A stretch of 64,000 nucleotides of DNA from Nostoc sp. FACHB-152 (GTDB lineage: Bacteria > Cyanobacteriota > Cyanobacteriia > Cyanobacteriales > Nostocaceae): positions 124,001-188,000 of the forward strand of contig NZ_JACJRV010000005.1 in the NCBI RefSeq assembly GCF_014697475.1. Direction: 5' to 3'. The notes beneath the pieces were generated by a model, which was given only the letters and a program-made list of their open reading frames with translations, had not been told where the DNA came from and did no database searches. The translations under genes and the position numbers were made by a program. The stretch's first letter is position 1; every line of letters begins with the position of its first letter. Shown in pieces: positions 1 through 9,867 of the stretch.

Positions 1-153
1 AACTTTTTGCTGAGAGATTTGTTTTAATATTTTTTGTGCAGTCATATACTTAATATTTAAAATATTTATCGTAATTAAGAACTATAATTTTTATTTATTT
101 AGTGATTTTTGCAATTATCTAGTCAATAATCTCAGATTCATCAATAAAACACA

Positions 154-261
154 ATGTCAGTTAAGACAGTTAAGAAGACAGTTACGAAGACAGTTAAGAC
201 ATTTAAGACAGTTAAGAAGAAAGTTAAGACCGTTAAGATAAATAAAAAACTACTAAATTAA
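154..261 (+). CDS. Possible 35-residue Lys/Val/Thr-repeat micro-ORF
   Basis: An ATG opens a 36-codon frame made almost wholly of KTV and KKTV repeats and ending in TAA. The repeat units are 9 and 12 bases, always multiples of three, so the frame stays open across the whole repeat. There is no clear ribosome binding site upstream and I recognise no family. It may simply be a tandem repeat whose period is a multiple of three. If translated, it would be a very basic peptide. Confidence 0.22.
   Translation: MSVKTVKKTVTKTVKTFKTVKKKVKTVKINKKLLN
157..240. repeat. Tandem repeat of CAGTTAAGA-type units
   Basis: About eight imperfect copies of a 9-base unit (CAGTTAAGA), some extended to 12 bases (CAGTTAAGAAGA), lie head to tail. 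Differences between copies are single bases. The rest of 1-523 is AT-rich with no other gene visible. Confidence 0.8.
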
Positions 262-407
262 TTGGCTGATTTTGAGCAGCCTACATTAAAATCTCTAAAT
301 TGAGATTTCAGATGTTTGACAACTGCGCGCAAACCGACGCATCATCTCCTGTAATATCATGTCCGACTAATCAGTTCTAGTTCGATACATCTGTGCAGAA
401 ATGACAA

Positions 408-436
408 AAGCCTCTCTCCTTGTGGGGTAGAGGCTT
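408..436. terminator. Hairpin downstream of the porin gene
   Basis: An 8-bp inverted repeat (AAGCCTCT / AGAGGCTT) with a 13-base loop lies about 90 bases past the porin stop codon. It belongs to repeat DNA that resembles the element at 32554-32712. No strong T run follows on the minus strand, so a terminator role is only possible. Confidence 0.3.
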
Positions 437-523
437 CTAAAGCCTAATTTTTCATTTTAGTTAAGGATATTTCAGCCCATCTCCGCCTCAGAGAGGTTTG
501 GGGAGAGGTTCATCGAACTCACG

Positions 524-2215
524 TTAAAACAGAAATGTACTGCGAATAATACCAATAGTAATTGGGTCACTGTCTGGTGTATGACCTGGTTCTAAGATAT
601 GAATTATACCTGGTGTAATGCTAATGTTATCTGTAACCTGAAAACGGTAAAAAGCTTCAATTTGTGTTGTGCTTCCTGGTTGTCCTCCCGCACGTCCCAA
701 ACCTGTATTGATAAAGTCAGGAACATTATTACCCACAGGTAGAGTGCTACTAGTAATTTTCGGGGGTTGTCCGATATAAATGCCGCCCAAGTTACCCTTA
801 GCAAACAAATCAGGAAAATTCAAAAATACCATGTAATTCGTCGTTTCGACATGACCCGATCGCCCAGGAATATTTGATTTAGTATAGCCACCCCAAGCAC
901 CTAAAGTCACACGGGGCGAAATTTGCCAATTGACGGTAGCACCATAAGCGTTAGTTTGTAAAGGTGCTGACTGGCCAGTAGTTTCGCTAGTCGCTGTTAA
1001 ACACTCATCACCCACAAAGGTCAACAAACAACCATCAGAAGCGTAATTGTTGACATAATACAAACTCACATCCACCGCATCAACGGGTGTTAAGAGCAAC
1101 TGTATGCCTGTTGTTGTATTGCCATCAAACAAACCATTGCGTCCATCAGGATCACCAGGAGTGTAACTAGAGTACAAAGCTTGCAAACTAGCACGTTTAG
1201 CAAATTGCCAATCGATCGCAATTCCACCATGACCAAAACCTATATTTAAGATAGGGTTTCTCTGAGCAAAGTAGGATAATGGGCCTGTAGCTCCACTTTC
1301 ATATCGGTTGGGGCCACGGAAAGCCGTTGTCATACTTACGCCTTCTGTTCCCACCATGAGAGCTAAGTTGTCCGTAACTAACCAGTGATAATTTAAGTCA
1401 GTGATAGTCAAGTTATCTGTGGGATATTCATAACCAAGCACAACGTCATTACTAAATCTCGGCTGTGTACTACCTTTTCCCTGTAACAAACCTGTATATA
1501 AATAACTGCGGGGCGTTAGTTGGCTGGTTAAAGATAGCAGTGATAAAGATATAACATTCGCGTTTGTGCCTGCATCTTCTGTATCTTTTACGCCATCTCT
1601 AGGATTAATATCAGCACGATTACCTGTCCGTCCTTGAACACCAACAACTGCTAGCCCACTCAGTTTAGTTGTAGGAGAAAATTGGTTAGCCTCGATTTCT
1701 GCGGTGCGTACTTCTAAGCTATCTATTCGCCCACGCAAAGTAGCTAATTCGCTGCTAAATTCTGTTTGCAGGCGTTGAATAGTAGCTAAATCTGCACGCG
1801 TTACTACTTCTGCTGTTGTTGCTGAAATGATTTGATTAATTTTGTCTAAACAAGCATTGACACCTGCGGCAAATTCATATCTGGAAATAGCGCGATCGCC
1901 CCGAAATTGGTTACTAGGATAACCAGCAATGCAGTTATAGCGTTCTACTAAAGATTGTAAAGCAGCAAAAGCCCAATCACTAGGTTGGACATCATTGAGT
2001 TGCGAAACCGATGTGACTTGTGCCATCGATTCCGTATTTTCTCCTAGAAAATTACCTGTTAATAATGTAGAAGATTTATCTTGATAATTTGTAATTGAAT
2101 TTATTGTTTGTTCTACTTCTGTACTGACGTAATCTTGAGCGAATGCTTTTTCTGATACACTATTGCATCCCGCAACTATTAAAGATGTAAATAACCAGAA
2201 TTTAATATTATTCAC
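524..2215 (-). CDS. Cyanobacterial SLH-domain porin (OprB family)
   Basis: This is an outer-membrane porin of the cyanobacterial iron uptake/SomA type. Counted from a GTG at 2215, a hydrophobic signal region (residues 5-20) is followed by an S-layer-homology domain at about 67-125 (motif WAFAALQSLVERYNC), which should bind the pyruvylated cell-wall polymer. A short coiled coil follows at about 138-178, then a long beta-strand-rich OprB-like barrel ending in phenylalanine, as outer-membrane proteins do. An ATG at 2320 would add 35 residues ahead of the signal sequence, so I prefer the GTG. The sequence VAGC in the signal resembles a lipobox, but cleavage after KAFA is more usual for porins. 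The stop codon lies in the edge of a repeat (513-527). Confidence 0.85.
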   Translation of the reverse strand: MNNIKFWLFTSLIVAGCNSVSEKAFAQDYVSTEVEQTINSITNYQDKSSTLLTGNFLGENTESMAQVTSVSQLNDVQPSDWAFAALQSLVERYNCIAGYPSNQFRGDRAISRYEFAAGVNACLDKINQIISATTAEVVTRADLATIQRLQTEFSSELATLRGRIDSLEVRTAEIEANQFSPTTKLSGLAVVGVQGRTGNRADINPRDGVKDTEDAGTNANVISLSLLSLTSQLTPRSYLYTGLLQGKGSTQPRFSNDVVLGYEYPTDNLTITDLNYHWLVTDNLALMVGTEGVSMTTAFRGPNRYESGATGPLSYFAQRNPILNIGFGHGGIAIDWQFAKRASLQALYSSYTPGDPDGRNGLFDGNTTTGIQLLLTPVDAVDVSLYYVNNYASDGCLLTFVGDECLTATSETTGQSAPLQTNAYGATVNWQISPRVTLGAWGGYTKSNIPGRSGHVETTNYMVFLNFPDLFAKGNLGGIYIGQPPKITSSTLPVGNNVPDFINTGLGRAGGQPGSTTQIEAFYRFQVTDNISITPGIIHILEPGHTPDSDPITIGIIRSTFLF

Positions 2216-2411
2216 AATTAGCTTAGGTTTCAATTTTTTATACTGTACACACCATACTGAAGTTTGAGTGTAAGCAAAAATATCTTTTTTAGCATGAGAA
2301 TTTGTACCGACTTTGTACAATCTGGGACAAAAAACGAACTGGGCAATCAGGGAAAACGCGAGTATAAAAGAAAAGATAGCCGCCTACCAACTAGATTGAA
2401 AGAGAATTAAT

Positions 2412-4736
2412 ATGGCACATTGGTCGCACAAGCTATCACCAAAATTTTTGAGACGCAATCCGGCTTCCCCAAAGGCTGAAACTAACGTGCAGCAACCACA
2501 GAAAGGAGGTCTGCTGTCATCAACATTGGTGATCGCGCTTTTAATCAGTAGTGCTGGGTTAGTTTTGATTTTTGCTTGGTTGAGTATTCTATTTATCTTT
2601 AATCCAGAAAAAATAGGCTGGATGAATAAGTTTTTACCAGAATGGGCGCAAATTTCCTTCGGCTATAGTGAACACCCCCACACTCTGGCAGAAATTAAAG
2701 CCAGTTTGCAGCAACAGAAACAAACATCTGGGGAACAATTAGTTTTGGATGAGGGCGAAAACTCTTTTTTATTGCCAGTTTTTCAGCAACGTGTCAATTG
2801 TCAGTCTGAGTGTCAAGAACTGGTAGCACTGCAAGTTTATCAACTAGCAAAAGACGCTGAATTACAATCAAAAACAGAAAAATATTATCGTTTAGCTACG
2901 CAACTATCGGTCACAGGTCTAGAAAAATCTTTTATTGAAGGGACAGCAGAACAGGAGGAAACCAAAACTTTTTTACCTTTAACCCAAGTGCAACGCTTTG
3001 AAGGCGACACACCTGCAAAGGGAGTCTGGTTTTATCTGCGGGGTCAATATCAACAAGGCAAAAGTGCGCTCGCTTACGGTCAGATTTTGTACTACAATCC
3101 AGAACGCACTAACATACAACAACTTTTATCGTGGAAAAGTCCTACTGAGGAATTACCTCAATGGCAACAAATCACTGGTGGCGGTGATAAAGAGTTAGTT
3201 ATCAATCTAACAGTGGGTTTAGAACCTCACTTACAAATTTACCAGGTCAAACCTACCAAGCTTTATCTCAACCCGATTCAGTTAGAAAAAATCAGTCTCG
3301 CAACGCCAGCTATTCAGGATACTGCTTACCAAAATGCATTAAAAATTGCCCGTAGTGGTCTATGGACACCAGCTTTAGAATCTTTAAAGTCAATTCAAAA
3401 ACAACGCAAAAACCCATTACCAGCAACAGCGCAAGCGCAAATCGATCTCATTGGTCAATATGCTCAAATTACGCAAACTCAAGCTGATAAAATTTGGGCG
3501 AGTCCCAGTGAACAAGTATTGGCAGATTTAATCGATGGTCGTTGGGGCAAAGCTTTAAAAGTGTTTGCAGCATCATCGCAAAATATCCAAGAAATTGCTA
3601 CCTTGCTGAAAGCAGACAAGGGCAGGTTATGGAATCGCACAGTAGCAGCATTGCAAGTTAATCCAGAACAACCAGAGGTACTTGCTTGGGGTGCGTTGAT
3701 TGTAGCTGTTCAGCAAGGGGAAGACAGTGCTCATTCTTGGCTACAACAGCAGCCAAAAATCACAAAAGCAAATCTCGCTGAGATTCAAAGCTTATTAAAA
3801 CGTCTGAATACTGAGGTAGCAAAGGCCTATATCCCAGCTAATCATCCTAGTCAAATTATTGGTGCAGCAGAAGTAATTTCGCAAGTCAAATCTCACCAAT
3901 GGCTGCTAGCAGATTCTCAGTCTGACCTCAAACTTCCAGACAATCAAGTTTGGTATCGAATCACAGTCAGTGCATTTCAAGATGGTAAAAACTGGTTGAA
4001 TTACCCTTTTGAGGATGTGCATTCTCAGAAAAATGACCCAGGTAAATTTCTTTGGGCTAATTTGGGTCTGAATGTTGATTCTGCCATTCAAATAATTGCC
4101 CGTTTACCAGATGGAGAACAAAAAATCTCTACCGCCACAATTAAGGGAGTGCAATTACACAATGGTAATTTACAGTTGTTGGCAGCTGGCGAACCCGTAC
4201 CTGAAAATCACAACACTTTTGGGTTGCGTCCGTTAGCTTTAACTAATGATGCACTCGAATGGGTGCAACCATCTCCTATTACCCTAGCGGAAATGTCTCG
4301 CCAAAATCCTCAAGGAGTCAAGACTTTATTACCAATCCTCTGGCGTTATTTGCAAGACTCTGGCGAGTTAACTGCGGATGAGTCTCCTAATTTTTCTCAA
4401 CTGGAAGAAATTTCTGCTGACTGGCCAGTGCAAGTCATTGATTTAAACAATGATCACAAGCCGGAGACTGTGCTTACTATCTCAGAGGCTGCGATCGCTA
4501 CATTAAAAAATTCTTCACTAAAAACACCTGCCAATCAGAAACAACAGTACCGTCCTCGGACTTTAATCGTTTCTGATAGTGGTAAAGTTATTTACACCGA
4601 TTTTCAAGGCAATACCCAACAAGCCTTAACAGCGATCGCCAGAGTATCTGATGAGCAATCTTTAGCTTTACTCGTAGAAAATGAGCATAATTATAGCCTC
4701 CAGCGTTGGTCAGACAAAACTCAACGCTTTGAGTAA
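2412..4736 (+). CDS. Large membrane-anchored protein of unknown function
   Basis: I do not recognise a named family. The 774-residue protein has a basic N-terminus, one strong transmembrane segment at about residues 36-62, and then a long soluble part that should face the periplasm or thylakoid lumen. Residues around 300-470 look alpha-helical and resemble tandem helical repeats. The C-terminal 150 residues look beta-rich and include DLNNDHKPE, an acidic loop like the calcium loops of FG-GAP or EF-hand-like repeats. It stands alone, divergent from the porin with about 200 bases between them. Conservation in cyanobacteria is my expectation, not something the sequence shows. Confidence 0.7.
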   Translation: MAHWSHKLSPKFLRRNPASPKAETNVQQPQKGGLLSSTLVIALLISSAGLVLIFAWLSILFIFNPEKIGWMNKFLPEWAQISFGYSEHPHTLAEIKASLQQQKQTSGEQLVLDEGENSFLLPVFQQRVNCQSECQELVALQVYQLAKDAELQSKTEKYYRLATQLSVTGLEKSFIEGTAEQEETKTFLPLTQVQRFEGDTPAKGVWFYLRGQYQQGKSALAYGQILYYNPERTNIQQLLSWKSPTEELPQWQQITGGGDKELVINLTVGLEPHLQIYQVKPTKLYLNPIQLEKISLATPAIQDTAYQNALKIARSGLWTPALESLKSIQKQRKNPLPATAQAQIDLIGQYAQITQTQADKIWASPSEQVLADLIDGRWGKALKVFAASSQNIQEIATLLKADKGRLWNRTVAALQVNPEQPEVLAWGALIVAVQQGEDSAHSWLQQQPKITKANLAEIQSLLKRLNTEVAKAYIPANHPSQIIGAAEVISQVKSHQWLLADSQSDLKLPDNQVWYRITVSAFQDGKNWLNYPFEDVHSQKNDPGKFLWANLGLNVDSAIQIIARLPDGEQKISTATIKGVQLHNGNLQLLAAGEPVPENHNTFGLRPLALTNDALEWVQPSPITLAEMSRQNPQGVKTLLPILWRYLQDSGELTADESPNFSQLEEISADWPVQVIDLNNDHKPETVLTISEAAIATLKNSSLKTPANQKQQYRPRTLIVSDSGKVIYTDFQGNTQQALTAIARVSDEQSLALLVENEHNYSLQRWSDKTQRFE

Positions 4737-4792
4737 AATCGCTCAACATTCAGATTAAACCAAAGCAGGCGATCGCCTTAATTAAACCAAAT

Positions 4793-4981
4793 TTATTCGT
4801 CTGACTCAGGCGCAGCCAGTCTTTGCTCTTTCAAGTTTTGCAATTGTTGCAACAGAGAGTCAATTTCTGCTTGCAAATTTTTAAACTTCGCTTGCTGATC
4901 TGCTTGATAAAAAGACTTATTTAAATCACTCACCAAGGTAGCTTGGCATTTTCTTTCTGAAACAGGAGATGAAGTAGACAT
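4793..4981 (-). CDS. Small coiled-coil protein, unknown function
   Basis: The 62-residue protein has a Ser/Thr-rich start and, from about residue 18, a continuous amphipathic helix rich in Leu, Gln, Lys and Glu that should form a coiled coil. The C-terminus is acidic. No catalytic motif is visible. It ends 57 bases from the end of the convergent upstream gene and is followed by a gap of about 450 bases, so it is probably monocistronic. Proteins of this size and pattern occur in other cyanobacteria, but I cannot assign a role. Confidence 0.6.
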   Translation of the reverse strand: MSTSSPVSERKCQATLVSDLNKSFYQADQQAKFKNLQAEIDSLLQQLQNLKEQRLAAPESDE

Positions 4982-5438
4982 CGCTTACTAACTCAATACA
5001 CAACTCAACTCACACCAATATTAAATATTATAGTAATGTAGGTTTAAGGATTGTTAAATTATTGTATATTTTCCATCATATACTCTAATAGTTTATGTGT
5101 TTTGTGATAAGTGACAACGATAAGTAGGGTTTTGTTCCAGAGCTAAAAAGTTTTGGGTAGAAAGTTGGAAATGCCGATCACAAAGGCAATACACCAAATT
5201 TAGCTCCAAGATATTCTGACTTTTGCAAAAAAATAATACCTGTTGCATCTAAAACTCGGTGCTACAGCAGGTTATGGTAAACTAACAATCTGCTTAAAAT
5301 AAAATCATCACTAAAACACTTAGACTAAAAGAGATAATATTCTTTTAGAATCCAAAGTTTAATGGCAGCAGAAGGCAGAAAATTTGCTTTCTGAAGCTTC
5401 CTTATCTGCAAATCTTTAGCGAAAAACTGTTAAATCCT
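4982..5438. other. Intergenic region upstream of thrC
   Basis: This AT-rich spacer separates the divergent small coiled-coil gene and threonine synthase and must hold both promoters. I see no strong hairpin, riboswitch-like fold or repeat in it. Confidence 0.5.
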
Positions 5439-6530
5439 GTGACTGTGAGCTTGTCTGTTGCTAAATCTCATCGCCAACCCTGGCCCGGACTGATAGAAGC
5501 CTATCGTGAGTACTTACCTGTCAGCGAAAAAACGCCTGTTGTTACTCTCTTAGAGGGTAATACTCCCTTAATTCCGGTGCCAGCGATCGCAGAGCGTATT
5601 GGCAGACAAGTAAGTGTGTTTGTAAAGTACGACGGTCTTAACCCTACTGGCAGCTTCAAAGACAGGGGGATGACTATGGCCATTTCCAAAGCGAAGGAAG
5701 CCGGGGCAAAGGCAGTAATTTGTGCGAGTACAGGTAACACCTCAGCAGCAGCAGCAGCGTATGCGCGGCGTGGTGGCATGAGTGCCTTTGTGTTGATTCC
5801 TGATGGTTATGTCGCGCTTGGCAAATTAGCCCAGGCTTTGGTGTATGGGGCTGAAGTGCTGGCCATTCAAGGAAATTTTGACCAAGCCTTAGAAATTGTG
5901 CGCGAGATGGCAGAAAGCTATCCGATAACCTTAGTTAATTCCGTCAATCCTTATCGCTTAGAAGGGCAAAAAACAGCAGCCTTTGAAGTAGTTGATGCTT
6001 TAGGTAATGCCCCAGACTGGCTATGTATCCCCGTTGGTAATGCCGGGAATATATCAGCATATTGGATGGGCTTTTGTCAATATCATCAAGCCGGGAAGTG
6101 CGATCGCCTACCGCGCATGATGGGATTCCAAGCCGCAGGTGCCGCACCTTTAGTAAATGGTCAACCTGTAGCGCATCCTGAAACCATCGCCACAGCAATT
6201 CGGATCGGCAACCCTGCAAGTTGGGATAAAGCGATCGCCGCCCAATCTTCCAGCCAAGGCAGTTTCAATGCTGTTACCGATGCTGAAATTTTAGAAGCTT
6301 ATCGACTTTTGGCATCATCAGAAGGGATTTTCTGTGAACCTGCCAGTGCGGCTTCTGTGGCAGGCTTGTTAAAAGTTAAAGACCAAGTACCAACAGGCGC
6401 AACAGTAGTTTGTGTGCTGACAGGTAATGGACTCAAAGACCCAGACACAGCCATTAAACACAATCAAAGTCAATTTAAACAAGGCATCCCCGCAGAACTT
6501 AAAGCTGTAGCTGAAGCAATGGGATTTTGA
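5439..6530 (+). CDS. thrC: Threonine synthase
   Basis: The enzyme converts O-phosphohomoserine to threonine with pyridoxal phosphate, the last step of threonine synthesis in the cytoplasm. Fold-type II PLP motifs are present: the Schiff-base lysine is K74 in GSFKDRGMT, the cofactor phosphate region is [14 protein letters not shown] (about 97-110), and [13 protein letters not shown] (about 203) and [10 protein letters not shown] near the C-terminus are typical of short bacterial threonine synthases. The length of 363 residues fits that class. The start is GTG; no in-frame ATG lies close upstream. The stop codon abuts a heptamer repeat array. Confidence 0.93.
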   Translation: MTVSLSVAKSHRQPWPGLIEAYREYLPVSEKTPVVTLLEGNTPLIPVPAIAERIGRQVSVFVKYDGLNPTGSFKDRGMTMAISKAKEAGAKAVICASTGNTSAAAAAYARRGGMSAFVLIPDGYVALGKLAQALVYGAEVLAIQGNFDQALEIVREMAESYPITLVNSVNPYRLEGQKTAAFEVVDALGNAPDWLCIPVGNAGNISAYWMGFCQYHQAGKCDRLPRMMGFQAAGAAPLVNGQPVAHPETIATAIRIGNPASWDKAIAAQSSSQGSFNAVTDAEILEAYRLLASSEGIFCEPASAASVAGLLKVKDQVPTGATVVCVLTGNGLKDPDTAIKHNQSQFKQGIPAELKAVAEAMGF

Positions 6531-6568
6531 TAGGTGACAGGTGACAGGTGACAGGTGATAGGTGACAC
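6530..6568. repeat. Heptamer short tandem repeat (TGACAGG units)
   Basis: Five to six units of a 7-base repeat (TGACAGG, variant TGATAGG) begin at the thrC stop codon. Related or complementary arrays occur at 7386-7411 and 52255-52277. These are the short tandemly repeated repetitive sequences typical of heterocystous cyanobacteria. Confidence 0.85.
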
Positions 6569-6729
6569 AATATGGTTCGGTTAAGCATTTTTAACTTGTA
6601 ATCTGGTTTTGGGAAAAGGTTAAAGGGTAAGGGTTAAAGGTTTTCTTCTACTTTTGTCCCTTCCCCTTTCCCCTTTAACCGAAAGGTATTGCCTAACTAC
6701 CTTGCTTATTGCTATATGAAGTGTGTACT

Positions 6730-7188
6730 TTATACTTCAGACCTTTCTGCCCTTTCTCTTGCCAAGCCATCAATAGCATCACCTAAAGCGGTGGTGAGGC
6801 TTTTGCGAGTTTGGGCATGACTTTCCTGTTCAGTTTTAAAAGCTTGCAGCAGGCGATCGCGTTCTTTGGTAACAGCGATCAGTTTCGCCTGCAATTCCTC
6901 GACAGCTTGAATTTGTTTGATTTCGGCTTGTATAGCAGCTGTGGCTTTACCGTCAGCGAGTGTTGCTGCATCAATACCCTGGAGTTTGTGGATTTCTGCC
7001 TTGAGGGATGCGATCGTCTGCTGCAAAAGATGAGTATCTGTGCGGCGTTGTTCGGCTTCGGTGTTGTAAAGTTTACGCCATTTTTCCGCACTTTCCCAAG
7101 CAGAATTTAGGTCATGCTGCTTTTGGGCAAGTTGTTGTCTGAGTGCTTGTATTTCTTCTAACCACTGTTGTGTCAAATCTTGCGCCAT
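6730..7188 (-). CDS. Coiled-coil protein, unknown function
   Basis: The 152-residue protein is predicted to be almost entirely alpha-helical, with Leu, Gln, Glu and Lys in heptad spacing from residue 8 to about 130, and no membrane segment or catalytic motif. It would form a long coiled coil in the cytoplasm and could be a scaffold or a partner of a larger complex. I recognise no named family. Tandem-repeat spacers bound it on both sides, so it is likely transcribed alone. Confidence 0.65.
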   Translation of the reverse strand: MAQDLTQQWLEEIQALRQQLAQKQHDLNSAWESAEKWRKLYNTEAEQRRTDTHLLQQTIASLKAEIHKLQGIDAATLADGKATAAIQAEIKQIQAVEELQAKLIAVTKERDRLLQAFKTEQESHAQTRKSLTTALGDAIDGLARERAERSEV

Positions 7189-7228
7189 AGATGCTTACCT
7201 GTTTTGTTTATCAAGACCTTTGGTTAAT

Positions 7229-7342
7229 TATAGGAATCCGGTTTGATTACTGAAAATACTTATGTAGAGAGGCAATAGGCAATAGGAAAGAAGGAATAAA
7301 GGTATAGTGAGTTTTTTTCAGAAATCAAATATGAGTCCTATA
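7229..7342. repeat. 114-bp MITE-like element, copy 1
   Basis: The ends form terminal inverted repeats: the left 28 bases and the reverse complement of the right 28 bases agree at 23 positions, both starting TATAGGA and ending CTGAAAA. The centre holds CAATAGG heptamer repeats. A second copy lies at 33769-33897 with the same ends and a longer CAATAGG array. No coding capacity is present. Confidence 0.7.
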
Positions 7343-7419
7343 GTTATAATTCCCACAATCATTGCACCCTACCCCCAACCCTTCGACCTGTCACCTATCA
7401 CCTGTCACCTGTTAGACCA

Positions 7420-9867
7420 TTAAGCTTGGACTACAAAATCTAATGCAGTGAGTTTGGGGAAACTAGTGAGTTGAGCAAATTGACCGCCATCGCCAAATCC
7501 CGGCAAAATACCATTGGCGTTGTAGAATAAACGACCGTTAGTAGAATCGTAAACGATCGCTCCTTGGGTAATACCTTGTAGCAATGGCTGTCGGTTATGA
7601 CAGCAACCAACTTTAACAAAATCAATGGGATTGAGACTATTACCAGGCGCAGTTGTGAGTTCAGTAAATGTACTTGGATCTAAGACAATCTTGTCGCGTT
7701 GGTAACGACGAAAATCAACAATGGTGTCTACCCCTAAATCACCACGAGTAAAAGGTTGATGGCTGTTAAACACAAAGCGATCGCTACCAGCCCCACCAAT
7801 AAGAGTGTCATTCCCAGCACCACCGTTGAGAATATCATTAGCACCCTTACCTAAAAGAGTGTTATTACTAGCGTTGCCAATCAAAATATCATTTCTAGAA
7901 GTCCCTGTAAATCTATATCGCGGCACGATACTTACAGTAGTAATAGCCACCTGACTAGTATTTGAATGTGCTTGTCCATCATCAACCACAAACTCAATAT
8001 TTCGGCTGCTGGGGTTGGCAGAGGTAGCAGTATTGTTATAAGTAACAGTCCGCAAAACTTTTTGGTAATTCGCTACTGTATTCTGACCAACCAAAGTCAA
8101 AGTACCATTTGTGCGATCGTACCTGGCAGTAATTCCGGTACCAGTTGTGTCAGCACTGAGACTTTCGGTTTCCCCGTCATCGATATTGGTAATTTTAATA
8201 GTGGCTTGCTGAAGTGTAGAAGTGTTGCTATCACTAAGGCTAAGGTTAGCAGCATCGATAACTCTTACCGATGAACCATTAAAAGTAGCTGCATAATTAA
8301 TACCTGCTCGATTACCATTGAGATCCAGAATAGGTGCAGCATTGCCGTAGATAACGTAACCTTGTCCAGCATTACTAATATTATTGGGTGCAGCCAAATA
8401 TGCGCCAATAATTACATCATCAACACCATCATTATTGATGTCTCCAGCTTGACTGACAGAAACGCCAGAAAAGTCGTTCGCAGAAATCCCATTGATGGCA
8501 AAACCATTGTTCCCATCCAAGTCTGAGAGGTTAAGGGAACCACCACCGCCGACATTGGCACCACCAAACACCACATAACTTTGCCCAGCCCTAGAATTAT
8601 CGTTAGGGGAAGCTCTCAGTGCGCCAATAATCAAGTCGCCATAGCCGTCTTTGTTGATATCTCCAGCACCGCTAACAGAAAGGCCTAAACCATCATCAGC
8701 AGCAATACCGTTAATCGCAAAGCCATGATTACCATTGAGCGCAGAAAGATTGAAACTCCCATTAGCTCCTACTTCTGCGCCGCCAAACACTACATAACTT
8801 TGCCCAGCCGCAGAATTACCATTAGGAGCAGCACCATCTGCGCCAATAATCAAGTCGTTATAACCATCACCATTAACATCTCCGCCACTACTAACAGATC
8901 TGCCTGATAAGTCACCGGCATGGATGCCATTGATTGCAAAGCCATTACTACCATTGAGGGCGGAGAGATTAACACTACCATTACTACCCACTCCGGCACC
9001 GCCAAATACCACATAGCTTTGCCCAGCCCCAGAATTAGCATTGGCTGAGGCTCTCAGTGCGCCAATAATCAAGTCATCAATACCATCACCATTAATGTCA
9101 CCAGCATGGCTGGCAGAAACACCTAAAAAATCGGTGGCATTCAAACCGTTAATTGCAAAGCCATTGCTACCGTTTAAATCAGACAGATTAATAGTGCCAC
9201 TACTACCTACATTGGCTCCACCAAACACCACATAGGTTTGCCCAGCTGCGAATTTTCTATTGGGGGCGGCAAAATATGCACCAATAACTAGGTCATTATA
9301 GCCATCGTTATTAATATCTCCGGCATCGTTAACAGAGATACCTGAATCGTCACCGGCATTGATGCCATTGATTGTAAAGCCATTGCTGCCGTTGAGGGCA
9401 GAGAGATTAAAAACGCCGTTATTACTAACGTTTGTGCCACCAAACACTACATAGCTTTGCCCAGCACGTTTTTTGCCATCGGGATTAGCATAGTTAGCCC
9501 CAATAATTAGATCAGCAATACCATCTCCATTCACATCTCTGGCATTGCTAACCGAGTTACCTGAATAATCAAACTCAGATTTGCCGTTAATAGCGAAGCC
9601 ATTAGTGCCATTGAGGTTAGAGATGTTCACAACTCCATTAGCACCGATATTTTGACCACCAAATACTACATAGCTTTGCCCAGCATCAGTTTTGCCGTCA
9701 GAACCATCAGCAAAATTAGCTCCAATGATTAGGTCATCAACACCATCATTATTAATATCCCCAGCATTACTAACGGCAACACCTAAATAAGCATTCGTTT
9801 GAGTACCGTTGATAATAAAGCCGTTAATACCGTTGATATCAGCGAGATTAAATACCGAATTAGCCAT
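7420..9867 (-). CDS. Secreted FG-GAP repeat protein with RTX calcium-binding C-terminus
   Basis: Residues 1 to about 485 consist of seven tandem FG-GAP (integrin-alpha N-terminal type) repeats of about 68-70 residues, each with a calcium loop like DINNDGVDDLIIG and ending GQSYVVFGG, so a beta-propeller is expected. About residues 490-640 form a cadherin-like domain. One hemolysin-type RTX block follows (GNDTLIGGAGSD), then a conserved C-terminal region found in RTX-type exported proteins. There is no N-terminal signal peptide, which fits type I secretion through the C-terminus. The repeats are also tandem at DNA level, so copy number can change by recombination. It may be an adhesin or sheath protein; the ligand is unknown. 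Confidence 0.85.
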   Translation of the reverse strand: MANSVFNLADINGINGFIINGTQTNAYLGVAVSNAGDINNDGVDDLIIGANFADGSDGKTDAGQSYVVFGGQNIGANGVVNISNLNGTNGFAINGKSEFDYSGNSVSNARDVNGDGIADLIIGANYANPDGKKRAGQSYVVFGGTNVSNNGVFNLSALNGSNGFTINGINAGDDSGISVNDAGDINNDGYNDLVIGAYFAAPNRKFAAGQTYVVFGGANVGSSGTINLSDLNGSNGFAINGLNATDFLGVSASHAGDINGDGIDDLIIGALRASANANSGAGQSYVVFGGAGVGSNGSVNLSALNGSNGFAINGIHAGDLSGRSVSSGGDVNGDGYNDLIIGADGAAPNGNSAAGQSYVVFGGAEVGANGSFNLSALNGNHGFAINGIAADDGLGLSVSGAGDINKDGYGDLIIGALRASPNDNSRAGQSYVVFGGANVGGGGSLNLSDLDGNNGFAINGISANDFSGVSVSQAGDINNDGVDDVIIGAYLAAPNNISNAGQGYVIYGNAAPILDLNGNRAGINYAATFNGSSVRVIDAANLSLSDSNTSTLQQATIKITNIDDGETESLSADTTGTGITARYDRTNGTLTLVGQNTVANYQKVLRTVTYNNTATSANPSSRNIEFVVDDGQAHSNTSQVAITTVSIVPRYRFTGTSRNDILIGNASNNTLLGKGANDILNGGAGNDTLIGGAGSDRFVFNSHQPFTRGDLGVDTIVDFRRYQRDKIVLDPSTFTELTTAPGNSLNPIDFVKVGCCHNRQPLLQGITQGAIVYDSTNGRLFYNANGILPGFGDGGQFAQLTSFPKLTALDFVVQA

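Noticed and set aside
6530-6568. Heptamer arrays as CRISPR
   Set aside because: Units are 7-9 bases and contiguous, without spacers, and no cas genes are present.
7966-9235. Several antisense frames inside the FG-GAP gene
   Set aside because: They are produced by the strong codon periodicity of the repeats and have no independent support.
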